From the NCBI RefSeq assembly GCF_020733635.1, contig NZ_JAJFZL010000001.1, forward strand, positions 3,286,001 to 3,350,000: 64,000 bases of DNA. Direction: 5' to 3'. Every line of letters begins with the position of its first letter. Within the stretch, counting starts at the first letter, position 1. Under the pieces are notes generated by a model that searched no databases, had not been told where the DNA came from, and saw nothing but the letters and a program-made list of their open reading frames with translations. Shown here piece by piece: positions 17,750 through 26,896 of the stretch. A program made the translations under genes and the position numbers. The stretch is from Nocardia spumae (lineage in GTDB: Bacteria; Actinomycetota; Actinomycetes; Mycobacteriales; Mycobacteriaceae).

Positions 17750-18127
17750 ATGGGCGTTGCGGAACTCCGCACACTCGAGGGCAGCCGATGCACGACCTGC
17801 GGCACCGTCGCATACCCGGCCGGCACGATGTGCGGACGGTGTGCCACCCCGACCGCGACCGCGATTCCGCTCAGCGATCACGGCGTGGTCTGGGCCTACA
17901 CCGTGCAGCGGTGCGCACCCAAGTCGCCGCCCTATGTGCCTCCGGCCGAGGGGTTTTCACCGTTCGCGGTCGGATATGTCGAACTTCCGGAAGGCGTCAG
18001 GATCGAGGCGGTTCTGGACTGCACCGACTTCGCCGAACTGCACGGGGCACAGGTGCGGCTGGTCGCCGTCGCGCCGGTGCCCCGGTTCGCGACCCGCTCG
18101 TTCATTCAGGAAGGCAAGGCGCAGTGA
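17750..18127 (+). CDS. DUF35 (zinc ribbon plus OB-fold) thiolase partner
   Basis: A 125-residue protein with an N-terminal rubredoxin-like ribbon (C14, C17, C28, C31) followed by an OB fold (VVWAYTVQRCAPKSPP, FAVGYVELPEGVRIEAVL). DUF35 proteins bind acyl-CoA and pair with thiolase-like enzymes, as ChsH2 does with Ltp2 in cholesterol side-chain removal. Its TGA overlaps the GTG of the thiolase (GTGA), so the two are translationally coupled and probably form a complex. Confidence 0.85.
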   Translation: MGVAELRTLEGSRCTTCGTVAYPAGTMCGRCATPTATAIPLSDHGVVWAYTVQRCAPKSPPYVPPAEGFSPFAVGYVELPEGVRIEAVLDCTDFAELHGAQVRLVAVAPVPRFATRSFIQEGKAQ

Positions 18128-19275
18128 CACCGTCGGTCTCGATCATCGGCACCGGGTTGTCCCGGTTCGGCAGGCAACCGGACCGCAGCGGCAGGCAGCT
18201 CGCGGTCGTGGCGATCAACGCCGCGCTCGAAGATGCCGGATTACGCTGGCGGGACATCCAATTGGCGTGCGGCGGCAGCGACAGCTCCGGTCTGGCCGAC
18301 ACCCTCGTCGCCGAATTGGGCTTCACCGGAATACCGTTCACCAACGTCAAGAACGGCTGCGCGACCGGCGGTAGCGCACTGCTCGGGGCGGTCAACGCCG
18401 TGCGCTCCGGTACCGCCGAGATCGCGTTGGCCGTCGGGTTCGACAAGCATCCGCGCGGTGCGTTCGATCCGACGCCGGAGGAATGGGGGCTGCCGCACGG
18501 TTACGGCGAGGCCGGGCTCATGGTCACCACGCAATTCTTCGGGGCGAAGATCAACCGGTACATGCGGCTGCACGGCATCTCGACCCTGACGCTGGCCAAG
18601 GTCGCCGAAAAGGCTTACCGCAACGGCAGTCTCAACCCCAACGCCTGGCGGAGAGAACCGATGTCCGCGGCGGAGATCGCCGCGGCCCCCATGGTGAACG
18701 ACCCGCTGACCAGGTTCATGTTCTGCTCACCCGGTACAGGTGGCGCCGCGGTGATCGTGGCGAGCGAATCGGTGACCCGCCGCCTCGGCGCACGTGGCAT
18801 CCGCTTGCGCGCGATCAGTCACCGCACCCGCCGCTTCGGCTCGTTCGAGGTGTTCAGCCCGGCCGTTTCGGGCGGCGGCGAACCGGTCAGCGTGAGCTCC
18901 GACGCGGCGACCGCGGCGTTCGAGGAGGCGGGCATCGGGCCCGCCGACATCGACGTCGCACAGCTGCAGGACACCGAGAGCGGTGCGGAGATCATGCACA
19001 TGGCCGAATGCGGCTTCTGTGAACATGGCGAGCAGGAGGCGATGCTCGCCGCGGGCGACACCGAAATCGGTGGACGCCTGCCGGTCAACACCGACGGTGG
19101 CTGCATCGCCAACGGTGAGCCGATCGGCGCCTCTGGGCTCCGCCAGGTCCACGAGATCATCACCCAGCTGCGCGGTGCCGCGGGCGCCCGACAGGTTCCG
19201 GGAACGCCGAGGGTGGGGTTCACCCACGTCTACGGGGCACCCGGGATCAGCGCCTGCACCGTGCTCTCGGTGTGA
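18124..19275 (+). CDS. Thiolase-superfamily protein (acetyl-CoA acetyltransferase or Ltp-like aldolase)
   Basis: A 383-residue thiolase-fold enzyme. The nucleophile region reads NVKNGCATGGSALLGAVNAV, with C79 in the usual position, so true thiolysis is possible. The C-terminal loop THVYGAPGISACTVL has the second cysteine, but HVYGAP replaces the common NxGG form. Ltp-type retro-aldolases also pair with DUF35 proteins, so C-C bond cleavage by retro-aldol is an alternative. The start is GTG inside the upstream stop. It likely releases a short CoA ester in the last step of the pathway. Confidence 0.82.
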   Translation: MTPSVSIIGTGLSRFGRQPDRSGRQLAVVAINAALEDAGLRWRDIQLACGGSDSSGLADTLVAELGFTGIPFTNVKNGCATGGSALLGAVNAVRSGTAEIALAVGFDKHPRGAFDPTPEEWGLPHGYGEAGLMVTTQFFGAKINRYMRLHGISTLTLAKVAEKAYRNGSLNPNAWRREPMSAAEIAAAPMVNDPLTRFMFCSPGTGGAAVIVASESVTRRLGARGIRLRAISHRTRRFGSFEVFSPAVSGGGEPVSVSSDAATAAFEEAGIGPADIDVAQLQDTESGAEIMHMAECGFCEHGEQEAMLAAGDTEIGGRLPVNTDGGCIANGEPIGASGLRQVHEIITQLRGAAGARQVPGTPRVGFTHVYGAPGISACTVLSV

Positions 19276-19303
19276 GCCGAGCAGAGCGATCGAGAGAAAA
19301 GCA

Positions 19304-20512
19304 GTGACCGAACCTTCAATTCCCGATTTGGCCCAGTTCGTCGAACAAGCCACATCCTGGCTCGCCGGTGTGGCCGCACCCCGCACCGAGAGTCCCTGGG
19401 GTAGTGGATCCGATTCGGTCGCGGTCTTCGAAAACTGGACCGAAGCACAGGAGCGGGCCGAGACCGACCGCGTGCGTGCCTACGAACGCGCCAAATTCGA
19501 CGCCGGCTGGGGTGCGCTGAACTGGCCGCGCGGCTACGGCGGCCGCGAGCTCCCACTGTCGTACGTACTCGCCTTCCGGCGCGCCGAGGAGGCCTTCGAC
19601 CTGCCGAAGCGCACCGAAATGTTCTCGGTGACACAGCAATTGGTGGCGCCGACGATCGACCAGTGGGGCACCGAGGAGCAGCGGGAGCGGTACGTCCGTG
19701 CCATGCTCCGCACCGATGTCATCGCCTGCCAGCTCTTCTCCGAGACCGAGGCCGGGTCGGATCTGGCCGCTGTACGGACCCGCGCGGTCCGCACGCACGA
19801 CGGCGCGTGGATTCTCAACGGGCACAAGGTGTGGACCTCCGGCGCCCGGATCGCCGACATCGGCGTCGCGGTGTGCCGGACCGATCCGGGCGTCGCCAAA
19901 CATGCCGGCCTGACCGTATTCCTGGTGCCGATGGATGCTCCCGGCGTCACCGTGCGCCCTATCCGGCAGATGACCGGAGGAAGTTCTTTCAACGAGGTCT
20001 ACCTCGACAACGTCCGCCTCGGCGACGGCGACCGGCTCGGGCCCGTCGGCAAGGGCTGGCAGGTCGCACTGACCGTGCTGGCAGCCGAGCGATTGGACGG
20101 CGCCAACCTGGGCCTGGCCAATGCCGATCGCGCGATCGCGCTGGCCGGGAATCTGTCTCGTGGTCTGACCGAACTCGAACGCGACCGGGTGGCCGACTTG
20201 GTGACCCGCGGCTATGTGCAGCGTGTGGCCGCCATGCGGGTCGCCGCGGCCGTGGTGGCCGGGCGCGACCCCGGCCCCGAGGCATCGATCGGGAAGCTGC
20301 TGGCCACCGACACGATGGCCCGGACCTCCGAGGTCGTGCGGCTGCTGCTCGGCCGCGACCTGGTCGCCGATTCCGGTGTGTGGGGCACCTTCGCGTGGAC
20401 CGAACATGTGCTCGGCGCGCCCGGATACCGGATCGCCGGCGGCACCGACGAGATACAGCACAACATCATCGCCGAGCGAGTACTCGGCCTGCCCAAGGAG
20501 CCGCGCCCATGA
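19304..20512 (+). CDS. Acyl-CoA dehydrogenase
   Basis: A 402-residue acyl-CoA dehydrogenase. CQLFSETEAGSDLAAVRTRAV and WILNGHKVWTSGARIADIGV form the flavin-binding beta domain. TGGSSFNEVYLDNVRL and the C-terminal GGTDEIQHNIIAERVLGLP are typical of long or branched acyl substrates. The position of the classical C-terminal catalytic glutamate appears to be glycine (AGGT), so the base probably lies elsewhere, as in isovaleryl-type enzymes. GTG start at 19304. The stop overlaps the kinase ATG. Confidence 0.88.
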   Translation: MTEPSIPDLAQFVEQATSWLAGVAAPRTESPWGSGSDSVAVFENWTEAQERAETDRVRAYERAKFDAGWGALNWPRGYGGRELPLSYVLAFRRAEEAFDLPKRTEMFSVTQQLVAPTIDQWGTEEQRERYVRAMLRTDVIACQLFSETEAGSDLAAVRTRAVRTHDGAWILNGHKVWTSGARIADIGVAVCRTDPGVAKHAGLTVFLVPMDAPGVTVRPIRQMTGGSSFNEVYLDNVRLGDGDRLGPVGKGWQVALTVLAAERLDGANLGLANADRAIALAGNLSRGLTELERDRVADLVTRGYVQRVAAMRVAAAVVAGRDPGPEASIGKLLATDTMARTSEVVRLLLGRDLVADSGVWGTFAWTEHVLGAPGYRIAGGTDEIQHNIIAERVLGLPKEPRP

Positions 20513-21459
20513 GCCCGACACTGGAACAGCGGGTCGCGGCGCGGCTGCGCACCGATCTCGACGTGCGACTCACGTCCTTCGAACGGCTGCCCGGTGGCCA
20601 TTCCGGCCTGACCTTCCGGGCAGAAACCACCGGCGAGCCGTATGTCGTCAAGGCCGTGCCGGAGGGCAGCAAGCCGATCGGCCGCCACGACATGCTGCGC
20701 CAAGCCCGCATCATGCAGCTACTCGCGCAGACACCGGTGCCGGTGCCGCGTATCGCAGTGGTGGACAGCGACGAACCCGCCTGGTTCGCCATGGAACTCG
20801 TCGCCGGTGAGTCGCTGGAGCCGGTGCTCGACGATCCCGCGGTCGCACCGGAGCTGGCCGCGGCCCGGATGCGCCGCGCCGCACAGCTGCTGCCCGCGCT
20901 ACACGCGGTGGACGCGGCCGGTATTTCCGCGCCCGCGCTCACCCCGGCCGAGGAACTCGCCCGTTGGGCGCGCACTCTCGGCGCCGTGCCCCCCGAACTG
21001 GTCGCCGGCGGTGACCGGCTGCTGGCGTTGCTCGAACGCCGGATCCCCGAGCCGATCACGCCGGGGCTCGTGCACGGCGACTATCGCCTGGGCAACATCA
21101 TCTCCGCGGGGCCGGAACCGGTCGCTCTGATCGACTGGGAGATCTGGAGCACGGGTGATCCGCGGGTGGAACTCGGCTGGTTTCACGTCTTCGCGGACGG
21201 CAGCAATTTCCCCGGTGTCGGCCGGCAGGTGCCCGGCCTGCCCAGCGCGGCGGAACTGCTCGACATCTACTGCGCCGGGGGGCCCTCGCTCGCCGAGCAG
21301 ACCTGGTTCGACGCGCTCGGACGGCTCAAGATGGCCGCGATCATGGGCCACAACCTGCGCCGGCATCGCGAAGGCCGGCATCACGATCCGGACCAGGAAA
21401 AACTGCCTGCCACCATCACCCGCCTCATCGAGACCGGGACCGCGCTACTCGCCGGTTGA
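20509..21459 (+). CDS. APH-family phosphotransferase (ACAD10/11 N-domain or LvaA-like)
   Basis: A 316-residue aminoglycoside-phosphotransferase-fold kinase. YVVKAVPEG holds the ATP lysine, LVHGDYRLGNII the catalytic HGDxxxxN, and LIDWEIWSTGDP the metal-binding DWE. In animal ACAD11 a kinase of this type is fused to an acyl-CoA dehydrogenase, and in the Pseudomonas lva operon LvaA phosphorylates 4-hydroxyacyl-CoA. Here it lies directly before an ACAD10/11-like dehydrogenase. I infer that it phosphorylates a hydroxyacyl-CoA, not an antibiotic. ATG overlaps the preceding stop. Confidence 0.85.
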   Translation: MSPTLEQRVAARLRTDLDVRLTSFERLPGGHSGLTFRAETTGEPYVVKAVPEGSKPIGRHDMLRQARIMQLLAQTPVPVPRIAVVDSDEPAWFAMELVAGESLEPVLDDPAVAPELAAARMRRAAQLLPALHAVDAAGISAPALTPAEELARWARTLGAVPPELVAGGDRLLALLERRIPEPITPGLVHGDYRLGNIISAGPEPVALIDWEIWSTGDPRVELGWFHVFADGSNFPGVGRQVPGLPSAAELLDIYCAGGPSLAEQTWFDALGRLKMAAIMGHNLRRHREGRHHDPDQEKLPATITRLIETGTALLAG

Positions 21460-21488
21460 CTCTCGACCTCCCGCTCAGGAGCCGCACT

Positions 21489-22691
21489 GTGGACTTTTCC
21501 TACTCTGCCCGAACCCAGGATCTGCTCGTCGAACTCGACGACTTCATGACCAGCCACGTGTATCCGGCCGAGCCGGTGTACGACGCGCAGATCGCAGCGG
21601 CCGCCGACCAGCACGAGCAGCCGCAGATCATGCGGGATCTGCAGGCCGAGGCCCAACGCAGGGGGTTGTGGAACCTGTTCATGACCCACGACGGCTTGGG
21701 CGCCGGACTCACCAACCTCGAGTACGCGCCGCTGGCCGAGGTGGTCGGCCGGTCGGTGATCGGCAACGAGGCGATCAACTGCTCGGCGCCGGATACCGGC
21801 AACATGGAGATCCTGGCCATGTACGGCACCGAACAGCAGAAGCAGCAGTGGCTGAAACCCTTGCTGGACTGCAGTATTCGCTCCGCCTTCGCGATGACCG
21901 AGCCTGCGGTGGCCAGCTCGGACGCCACCAACATCACCTCGACGATTCGCCGCGACGGTGATGAGTACGTCCTCAACGGGCGCAAGTGGTACACCTCCGG
22001 AGTTCTCGATCCGGATTGCAAGCTGATCATCTTCATGGGCAAATCCGATCCGGAGGCGAAGACGTACCGCCAGCAGAGCATGATCCTGGTGCCCGCCGAC
22101 GCCCCCGGCATCGAGGTGCTGCGCGATCTGCCGATGTTCGGCTTCCACGATCGTCTCGGTCACGGCGAGGTCCAATTCACCGACGTCCGGGTCCCCGCGG
22201 CGAACATGCTCGGCGCCGAAGGCGACGGTTTCGCCATCGCTCAAGGCCGGCTCGGGCCGGGTCGGATGCATTACGCGATGCGCGCCATCGGCATGGCCGA
22301 ACGGGCCATGGAGTTGATGTGCCGCAGGGCGTTGGAGCGCACCGCCTTCGGTGGTCCGCTCGCCGATCGCGGCGTGGTCCGCGAGTGGATCGCGCGCAGC
22401 CGCATCGAGATCGATCAGATCCGGCTGCTGGTGCTGCACTCGTCCTGGCTGATGGACACCCAGGGCAACGCCGCGGTGCGCTCACAAGTCGCGGCGATCA
22501 AGGTCGCGGCGATGGAGGTGGCACACACCGTCGTCGATCGCGCCGTGCAGACCTTTGGCGCGGCCGGAGTCAGCAACGACACCGTCCTGGCCCGGATGCA
22601 TGCCATCACCCGGGCACTGCAGATCGCCGACGGTCCCAACGAGGTGCATCTGCGCACAATCGCTCGTCTCGAGGTGGAGAACTACCGATGA
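21489..22691 (+). CDS. Acyl-CoA dehydrogenase, ACAD10/11-like
   Basis: A 400-residue dehydrogenase. LWNLFMTHDGLGAGLTNLEYAPLAE, FAMTEPAVASSDATNI, VLNGRKWYTSGVLDPDCKL and the C-terminal ALQIADGPNEVHLRTIARLE are features of the ACAD10/11 branch. In that branch the usual Y-x-G-T motif is replaced by DGP-x-E-V-H. Known members remove phosphate from a 4-phosphoacyl-CoA to give an enoyl-CoA. The kinase gene lies 29 bp upstream and the SDR start overlaps its stop. GTG start at 21489. Confidence 0.88.
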   Translation: MDFSYSARTQDLLVELDDFMTSHVYPAEPVYDAQIAAAADQHEQPQIMRDLQAEAQRRGLWNLFMTHDGLGAGLTNLEYAPLAEVVGRSVIGNEAINCSAPDTGNMEILAMYGTEQQKQQWLKPLLDCSIRSAFAMTEPAVASSDATNITSTIRRDGDEYVLNGRKWYTSGVLDPDCKLIIFMGKSDPEAKTYRQQSMILVPADAPGIEVLRDLPMFGFHDRLGHGEVQFTDVRVPAANMLGAEGDGFAIAQGRLGPGRMHYAMRAIGMAERAMELMCRRALERTAFGGPLADRGVVREWIARSRIEIDQIRLLVLHSSWLMDTQGNAAVRSQVAAIKVAAMEVAHTVVDRAVQTFGAAGVSNDTVLARMHAITRALQIADGPNEVHLRTIARLEVENYR

Positions 22692-23446
22692 ACACATCCG
22701 ATCTGACCGGCAAGGTCGCACTTGTCACCGGCGCCAGCCGAGGGCTCGGCCTGGCCATCGCCCGGGGATTGCGCGACGCGGGCGCCACCGTGATCGTGTC
22801 GAGCCGCAAGCTCTCCGCTTGTGTGGAAGCGGTTGCGGCACTGGGTGATTCCCCAGTCGGCAGCGCCCACCCGCTGGAACTGCATGTAGGGAGGTGGGAC
22901 GGCATCGAGCCGGCCATCGACGGGATCATCGCGGAGTTCGCTCGGCTGGATATCGTCGTCAACAATGCGGGTATCGCACCGGTGGCCGACGATCTCACGT
23001 CCGTGACGGAAGCACTGTGGGACAAGACCATCGAGGTCAATCTGAAGGGCCCGTTCCGGCTGATGGCCGTGGCCGGCGCCCGGATGGCCGCCGCCGGTGG
23101 CGGATCGATCATCAACATCTCCAGCATCGGGGCCCTGCGGCCCAGCCCGCCGGAAACGATGTACGCCGCCGCGAAGAGCGGGCTCAACGCGTTGACCCTC
23201 GCGTTCGCCCAGGCGTACGCGCCGACCGTGCGGGTGAACTGCGTCCTGCCGGGCGGCTTCGCGACCGATATGGCCGAGCACTGGGACGACGAGTTCATCT
23301 CGAAGATCGTCGATCGGCTACCTGCGGGACGGCTGGGCAGGCCGGAGGAGATCGCCGGGCTCGTCACGCATTTGGCGGGTGACGCCGCGAGTTACACCAC
23401 CGGCGCGGTCATTCCGGTCGACGGTGGCCGGACCGCGGTGTACTGA
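22688..23446 (+). CDS. Short-chain dehydrogenase/reductase
   Basis: A 252-residue classical SDR. TGASRGLG (NAD(P) loop), NNAGIAP, catalytic Ser in NISSIGA and Tyr/Lys in YAAAKSG are intact, and it ends TTGAVIPVDGG. In this operon the expected job is oxidation of a 3-hydroxyacyl-CoA formed after hydration. ATG overlaps the stop of the dehydrogenase by four bases. Confidence 0.88.
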   Translation: MNTSDLTGKVALVTGASRGLGLAIARGLRDAGATVIVSSRKLSACVEAVAALGDSPVGSAHPLELHVGRWDGIEPAIDGIIAEFARLDIVVNNAGIAPVADDLTSVTEALWDKTIEVNLKGPFRLMAVAGARMAAAGGGSIINISSIGALRPSPPETMYAAAKSGLNALTLAFAQAYAPTVRVNCVLPGGFATDMAEHWDDEFISKIVDRLPAGRLGRPEEIAGLVTHLAGDAASYTTGAVIPVDGGRTAVY

Positions 23447-23456
23447 GGCGGATGCT

Positions 23457-24242
23457 GTGCTGACCGACAATACGCCTGCCGATACCCTCACCCGGCTGTT
23501 CGGCTTGCACGGGCGGACCGCCGTTGTCACCGGCGCCTCGTCGGGCCTCGGACTCGGATTCGCGAAGACGCTCGCCGGTGCCGGGGCCACGGTGTTCGCC
23601 GTGGCCCGCCGGACCGACCGGCTGACCGCCCTGGCCGAGCGTGACCCTGGCATCGTGCCGGTCCGTTGCGATGTGACCCTCGACGAGGACCGTCGGGCGT
23701 TGGTCGATCGCTGCTACGAACAGACCGGCCGCCTGGACGTGCTGGTCAACAACGCCGGCATGGCTGGGCCCCCACACGCCGAGCAGGAATCGGCCGCGGG
23801 TTTCGCCGCCCTGCTCGAGGTGAATCTGCTCGCCGGTTTCCACCTCGCCCTTGCCGCGGCCACCGCGCTGCCGGAGGGGCGCGACGCGTCGATCATCAAC
23901 ATCTCCTCCATCATCGGGCTGGCCTCGACCGCGCCGATCGGCGGGGCGAGCTATGCCGCCTCCAAGGCGGGGGTTCTCGGCCTGACTCGCGAACTCGCCG
24001 GTCAGTGGGGACATCGCGGGATTCGCGTCAATGCGGTCGTACCCGGGTGGTTCGATACCGAGATGACCGACGGGCTGTTCAACAACGACAAGTCGGCAGG
24101 CTGGGTGCGACGCAACACGATGCTCGGCCGAGGAGGTTCCGTCGGAGAGGTCGACGGCGCCGTGCTGTTCCTTGCCTCGGCGGCATCGTCGTACGTGACC
24201 GGCCAGACGGTGGTGGTCGACGGCGGATGGACGGCCCGCTGA
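23457..24242 (+). CDS. Short-chain dehydrogenase/reductase
   Basis: A 261-residue classical SDR: TGASSGLGLG, NNAGMAG, NISSIIG and YAASKAG are all present, ending QTVVVDGGWTAR. The GTG at 23457, ten bases past the previous stop, gives the usual N-terminal length. An upstream in-frame start inside the previous gene would add an unlikely Arg/Thr/Pro extension. Its stop overlaps the next ATG (TGATG). Confidence 0.86.
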   Translation: MLTDNTPADTLTRLFGLHGRTAVVTGASSGLGLGFAKTLAGAGATVFAVARRTDRLTALAERDPGIVPVRCDVTLDEDRRALVDRCYEQTGRLDVLVNNAGMAGPPHAEQESAAGFAALLEVNLLAGFHLALAAATALPEGRDASIINISSIIGLASTAPIGGASYAASKAGVLGLTRELAGQWGHRGIRVNAVVPGWFDTEMTDGLFNNDKSAGWVRRNTMLGRGGSVGEVDGAVLFLASAASSYVTGQTVVVDGGWTAR

Positions 24243-25294
24243 TGTTGGCAGTACAGCTGACCGAGTGGGGCAGACCCCCGGTGCTGCGGGAAGTGCCGGT
24301 ACCCCAGCCCGTCGGCGAGGAACTCGTCCTGCAGGTCACCGCGGCCGGACTGTGCCGATCCGATCTGCATGTCATGGACTCGGCGGCGGCGAGTTTCGAC
24401 TGCCCGCTGCCACTCACGCTCGGCCACGAGGTCGCCGGCACGGTGCTCGCGGCCGGACCGGACGTCGAACCGGGATGGCTCGGCGAAACCGTTGTGGTGC
24501 ATGGTATCTGGAGTTGCGGACACTGCCGCAACTGTGCGCGGGGCCGGGAGAACTACTGCCTGCGGCTGCGGCCGCGTGCGACCGGCGCGCCCGCGCCGAT
24601 CGGCAACGGACTCGGATATCACGGCGGCCTGGCCCAGGCGATGCTGGTCCCGTCGGCCCGGCATCTCGTCCGCACCGACGGTCTGGATCCGGTCGTGGTC
24701 GCACCGCTGACCGACGCGGGTCTGACCGCCTACCACGCGGTGCACGAGCACGCCGACCTGATCGATGCGCACGCGACCTGTGTCGTGATCGGGGTCGGCG
24801 GGCTCGGTCACCTCGGCGTGCAGATTCTTCGCGATATGGGCGCCGGCCGGATTCTCGCCGTCGACAACCGGGCGGACGCCCGTGATATGGCCTTGCGCTT
24901 GGGCGCCGAAGGGGCGTATCACGATGTGGACTCTCTGCGAACGGCGGTGTCCGACGGCGCGGATGTGATCATCGATTTCGCCGGCGCACCGGATACCGCG
25001 CAGCCCGCGACGCACCTGCTCGCCCCGGGTGGCCGCCTGGCTTTGGTGGGTAGTGCGGGCGCACTGATCGAGGTCGGCAAGACCGTCGGTCTCGCCGCGG
25101 GCTGGCGGGTCACCGCACCGTTCTGGGGTCCGCGCGCGGACCTCGTCGCGGTGATCGATATGGCGCGACGCGGGGCCCTGCACGTCTCGGCCACCCCCTA
25201 CCCACTGGCCGAGGGGGCGGAGATCTACCAGCGTCTGCGCGCCGGCGACATCACCGGACGCGCCGTGCTGATTCCGCCGCCGTTGGGGCGCTGA
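24242..25294 (+). CDS. Zinc-dependent alcohol dehydrogenase (medium chain)
   Basis: A 350-residue MDR enzyme. GLCRSDLHVMD and LGHEVAGTV supply catalytic zinc ligands, CGHCRNCARGRENYC the structural zinc site, and VIGVGGLGHLGVQ binds NAD(P). It probably interconverts an alcohol and an aldehyde or ketone early in the pathway. Start codon shares one base with the preceding stop. Confidence 0.88.
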   Translation: MLAVQLTEWGRPPVLREVPVPQPVGEELVLQVTAAGLCRSDLHVMDSAAASFDCPLPLTLGHEVAGTVLAAGPDVEPGWLGETVVVHGIWSCGHCRNCARGRENYCLRLRPRATGAPAPIGNGLGYHGGLAQAMLVPSARHLVRTDGLDPVVVAPLTDAGLTAYHAVHEHADLIDAHATCVVIGVGGLGHLGVQILRDMGAGRILAVDNRADARDMALRLGAEGAYHDVDSLRTAVSDGADVIIDFAGAPDTAQPATHLLAPGGRLALVGSAGALIEVGKTVGLAAGWRVTAPFWGPRADLVAVIDMARRGALHVSATPYPLAEGAEIYQRLRAGDITGRAVLIPPPLGR

Positions 25295-25341
25295 CGGGCA
25301 CGTACGCAGCGAAGCACTGACAGTCACACGAGGGAAAGACG

Positions 25342-26853
25342 ATGAAGATACTCGCGAAGGAAATGCTCGAACGGGCACAGCGCAGCCCGCATCGGATCGC
25401 GGTCGTCGACGAGTTCGGCGAACATACCCTCGGTGAGATCGTCGCAGCGGCGTCGACGCTGGCCGCCCGCATCGAGGCGATCGATCGGGGCGCCCCGACC
25501 GTCCTGGTCCAGGCGGACAACACCTGGCACACCGTCGCCGCCGCGCTCGCGGTCGGCATGCGAGGAGGCGTCGTCGCGGTGCTGAGCCCGCACGCCGCCG
25601 ACTCGGAGTTCCGGCTCGCCGTCGCGGATATCGCGCCGGATCTGGTGTTCGCCGAACCCGAGCTGCTGGATCGGTGGGAGGTGCCGGCCGGCTTCTCGAT
25701 CCGGGAGCCCGCCTTCGCGGGCCGGGTGGTGTGCGCCCGGCGGGGGCCGTTCGGCCCGGTGGAACGCTGGCGCGGCGGGACGGCCATCGCGATGACGTCG
25801 GGATCCACCGGCCGGCCGAAATGTGTGGTGCAGTCCGAGGAGGCGATCCGCTATGCCTGCGCGCGCACGATCGAGGTCGTGGGCATGCAGACGGGCGAAG
25901 CCGTCGGTGCGTTCGTTCCGCTGTCCTCGGTGGCTGCGTTCTGTTTCGGCATGTATCTGCCCGCATACCTGGGCGGGGTCATGGTGACGATCGGCAAGTG
26001 GTCCCCGGCCGCCGCGTTGACCGCGATGGCGGCTCATCGCGTCGTCTGGACGATGCTGGTCCCCACAATGGCCCTGCAACTGTCGCTCGTCGACGATGCC
26101 CCGGGCGTGCCGGTTCTGCGAGCGATCACCGTCGGCGGTGGTCCGATGAACGAGAGTGCCCTGGCCGCGGCGGAGAACCGCCTCGGCACCACCTTCTTGC
26201 GGGTGTTCGGCATGTCCGAATGCCTCGGCCACACCACGCCGCGGCCGGACGACCCGCCCGCGATCCGCCTCGGCCGCGACGGACGCCCGTTCGAGGGCAC
26301 CGTGGTCCGGGCCGTCGACGGCGCGGGAAACATCCTCGGCCCGGGCGAGGTCGGCGATGCCCAGGTGAAGGGTCCGTCACTGTTCGTGGGTTATGCCAGG
26401 GACGGGGTCCCGGTACCGCCGGAACTCACCCCCGACGGGTTCCTACCCACCGGTGATCTGGTCGAGGTAGCCGGTGACGGTTCGATCCGGGTGCTGGGCC
26501 GGCAGAAGCAGATCATCATCCGGGGCGGCCGCAACATCGATATCAACGAGGTGGAGGCGGCGATCGCGGGTCTGCCCGCGGTCGTCCAGGTGTGCGTCGT
26601 CGCGGTGCCCGATGATCTGCTGGGTGAGCGGGCGGCCGCGCTGGTCGTCACCGATGGTCCACCGCTGACGCTGGACAACGTCACCACTCAGCTCGCGGCG
26701 GCCGATGTGCCCAAGTTCAAGTGGCCGGAATATCTGTTCACCGTGCAGGACCTGCCGCAGAACCGGGTCGGCAAACTGGACCGCTCGGAGGCGGTTCGCA
26801 TGGCAACCCGCCTCGCCGTGGTTGTTGACCCGACTTCAGCTCAGGTAGGATAG
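25342..26853 (+). CDS. AMP-dependent acyl-CoA synthetase/ligase
   Basis: A 503-residue adenylate-forming ligase that activates a carboxylic acid to its CoA thioester. AMTSGSTGRPKCVV is the phosphate loop and RVFGMSECLGH the adenine region. TGDLVEVAGDGSIRVLGRQK is the hinge, IIIRGGRNIDINEVE follows it, and the C-terminal catalytic lysine is in QNRVGKLDRSE. It is the natural entry enzyme for the cluster-1 substrate. AGGGAAAGACG precedes the ATG. It is the last enzyme gene before the TetR regulator. Confidence 0.9.
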   Translation: MKILAKEMLERAQRSPHRIAVVDEFGEHTLGEIVAAASTLAARIEAIDRGAPTVLVQADNTWHTVAAALAVGMRGGVVAVLSPHAADSEFRLAVADIAPDLVFAEPELLDRWEVPAGFSIREPAFAGRVVCARRGPFGPVERWRGGTAIAMTSGSTGRPKCVVQSEEAIRYACARTIEVVGMQTGEAVGAFVPLSSVAAFCFGMYLPAYLGGVMVTIGKWSPAAALTAMAAHRVVWTMLVPTMALQLSLVDDAPGVPVLRAITVGGGPMNESALAAAENRLGTTFLRVFGMSECLGHTTPRPDDPPAIRLGRDGRPFEGTVVRAVDGAGNILGPGEVGDAQVKGPSLFVGYARDGVPVPPELTPDGFLPTGDLVEVAGDGSIRVLGRQKQIIIRGGRNIDINEVEAAIAGLPAVVQVCVVAVPDDLLGERAAALVVTDGPPLTLDNVTTQLAAADVPKFKWPEYLFTVQDLPQNRVGKLDRSEAVRMATRLAVVVDPTSAQVG

Positions 26854-26896
26854 AGTTGATCGATCTTGATACACAAGACGCCCGGGGGATTCACTG

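Noticed and set aside
20509..21459. Antibiotic resistance kinase
   Set aside because: APH motifs alone do not show resistance; position before an ACAD10/11-like dehydrogenase and inside a catabolic operon argues for a hydroxyacyl-CoA kinase.
24002..25966. Minus-strand frame of 654 codons
   Set aside because: Shadow of three plus-strand genes with intact SDR, zinc-dehydrogenase and ligase motifs.
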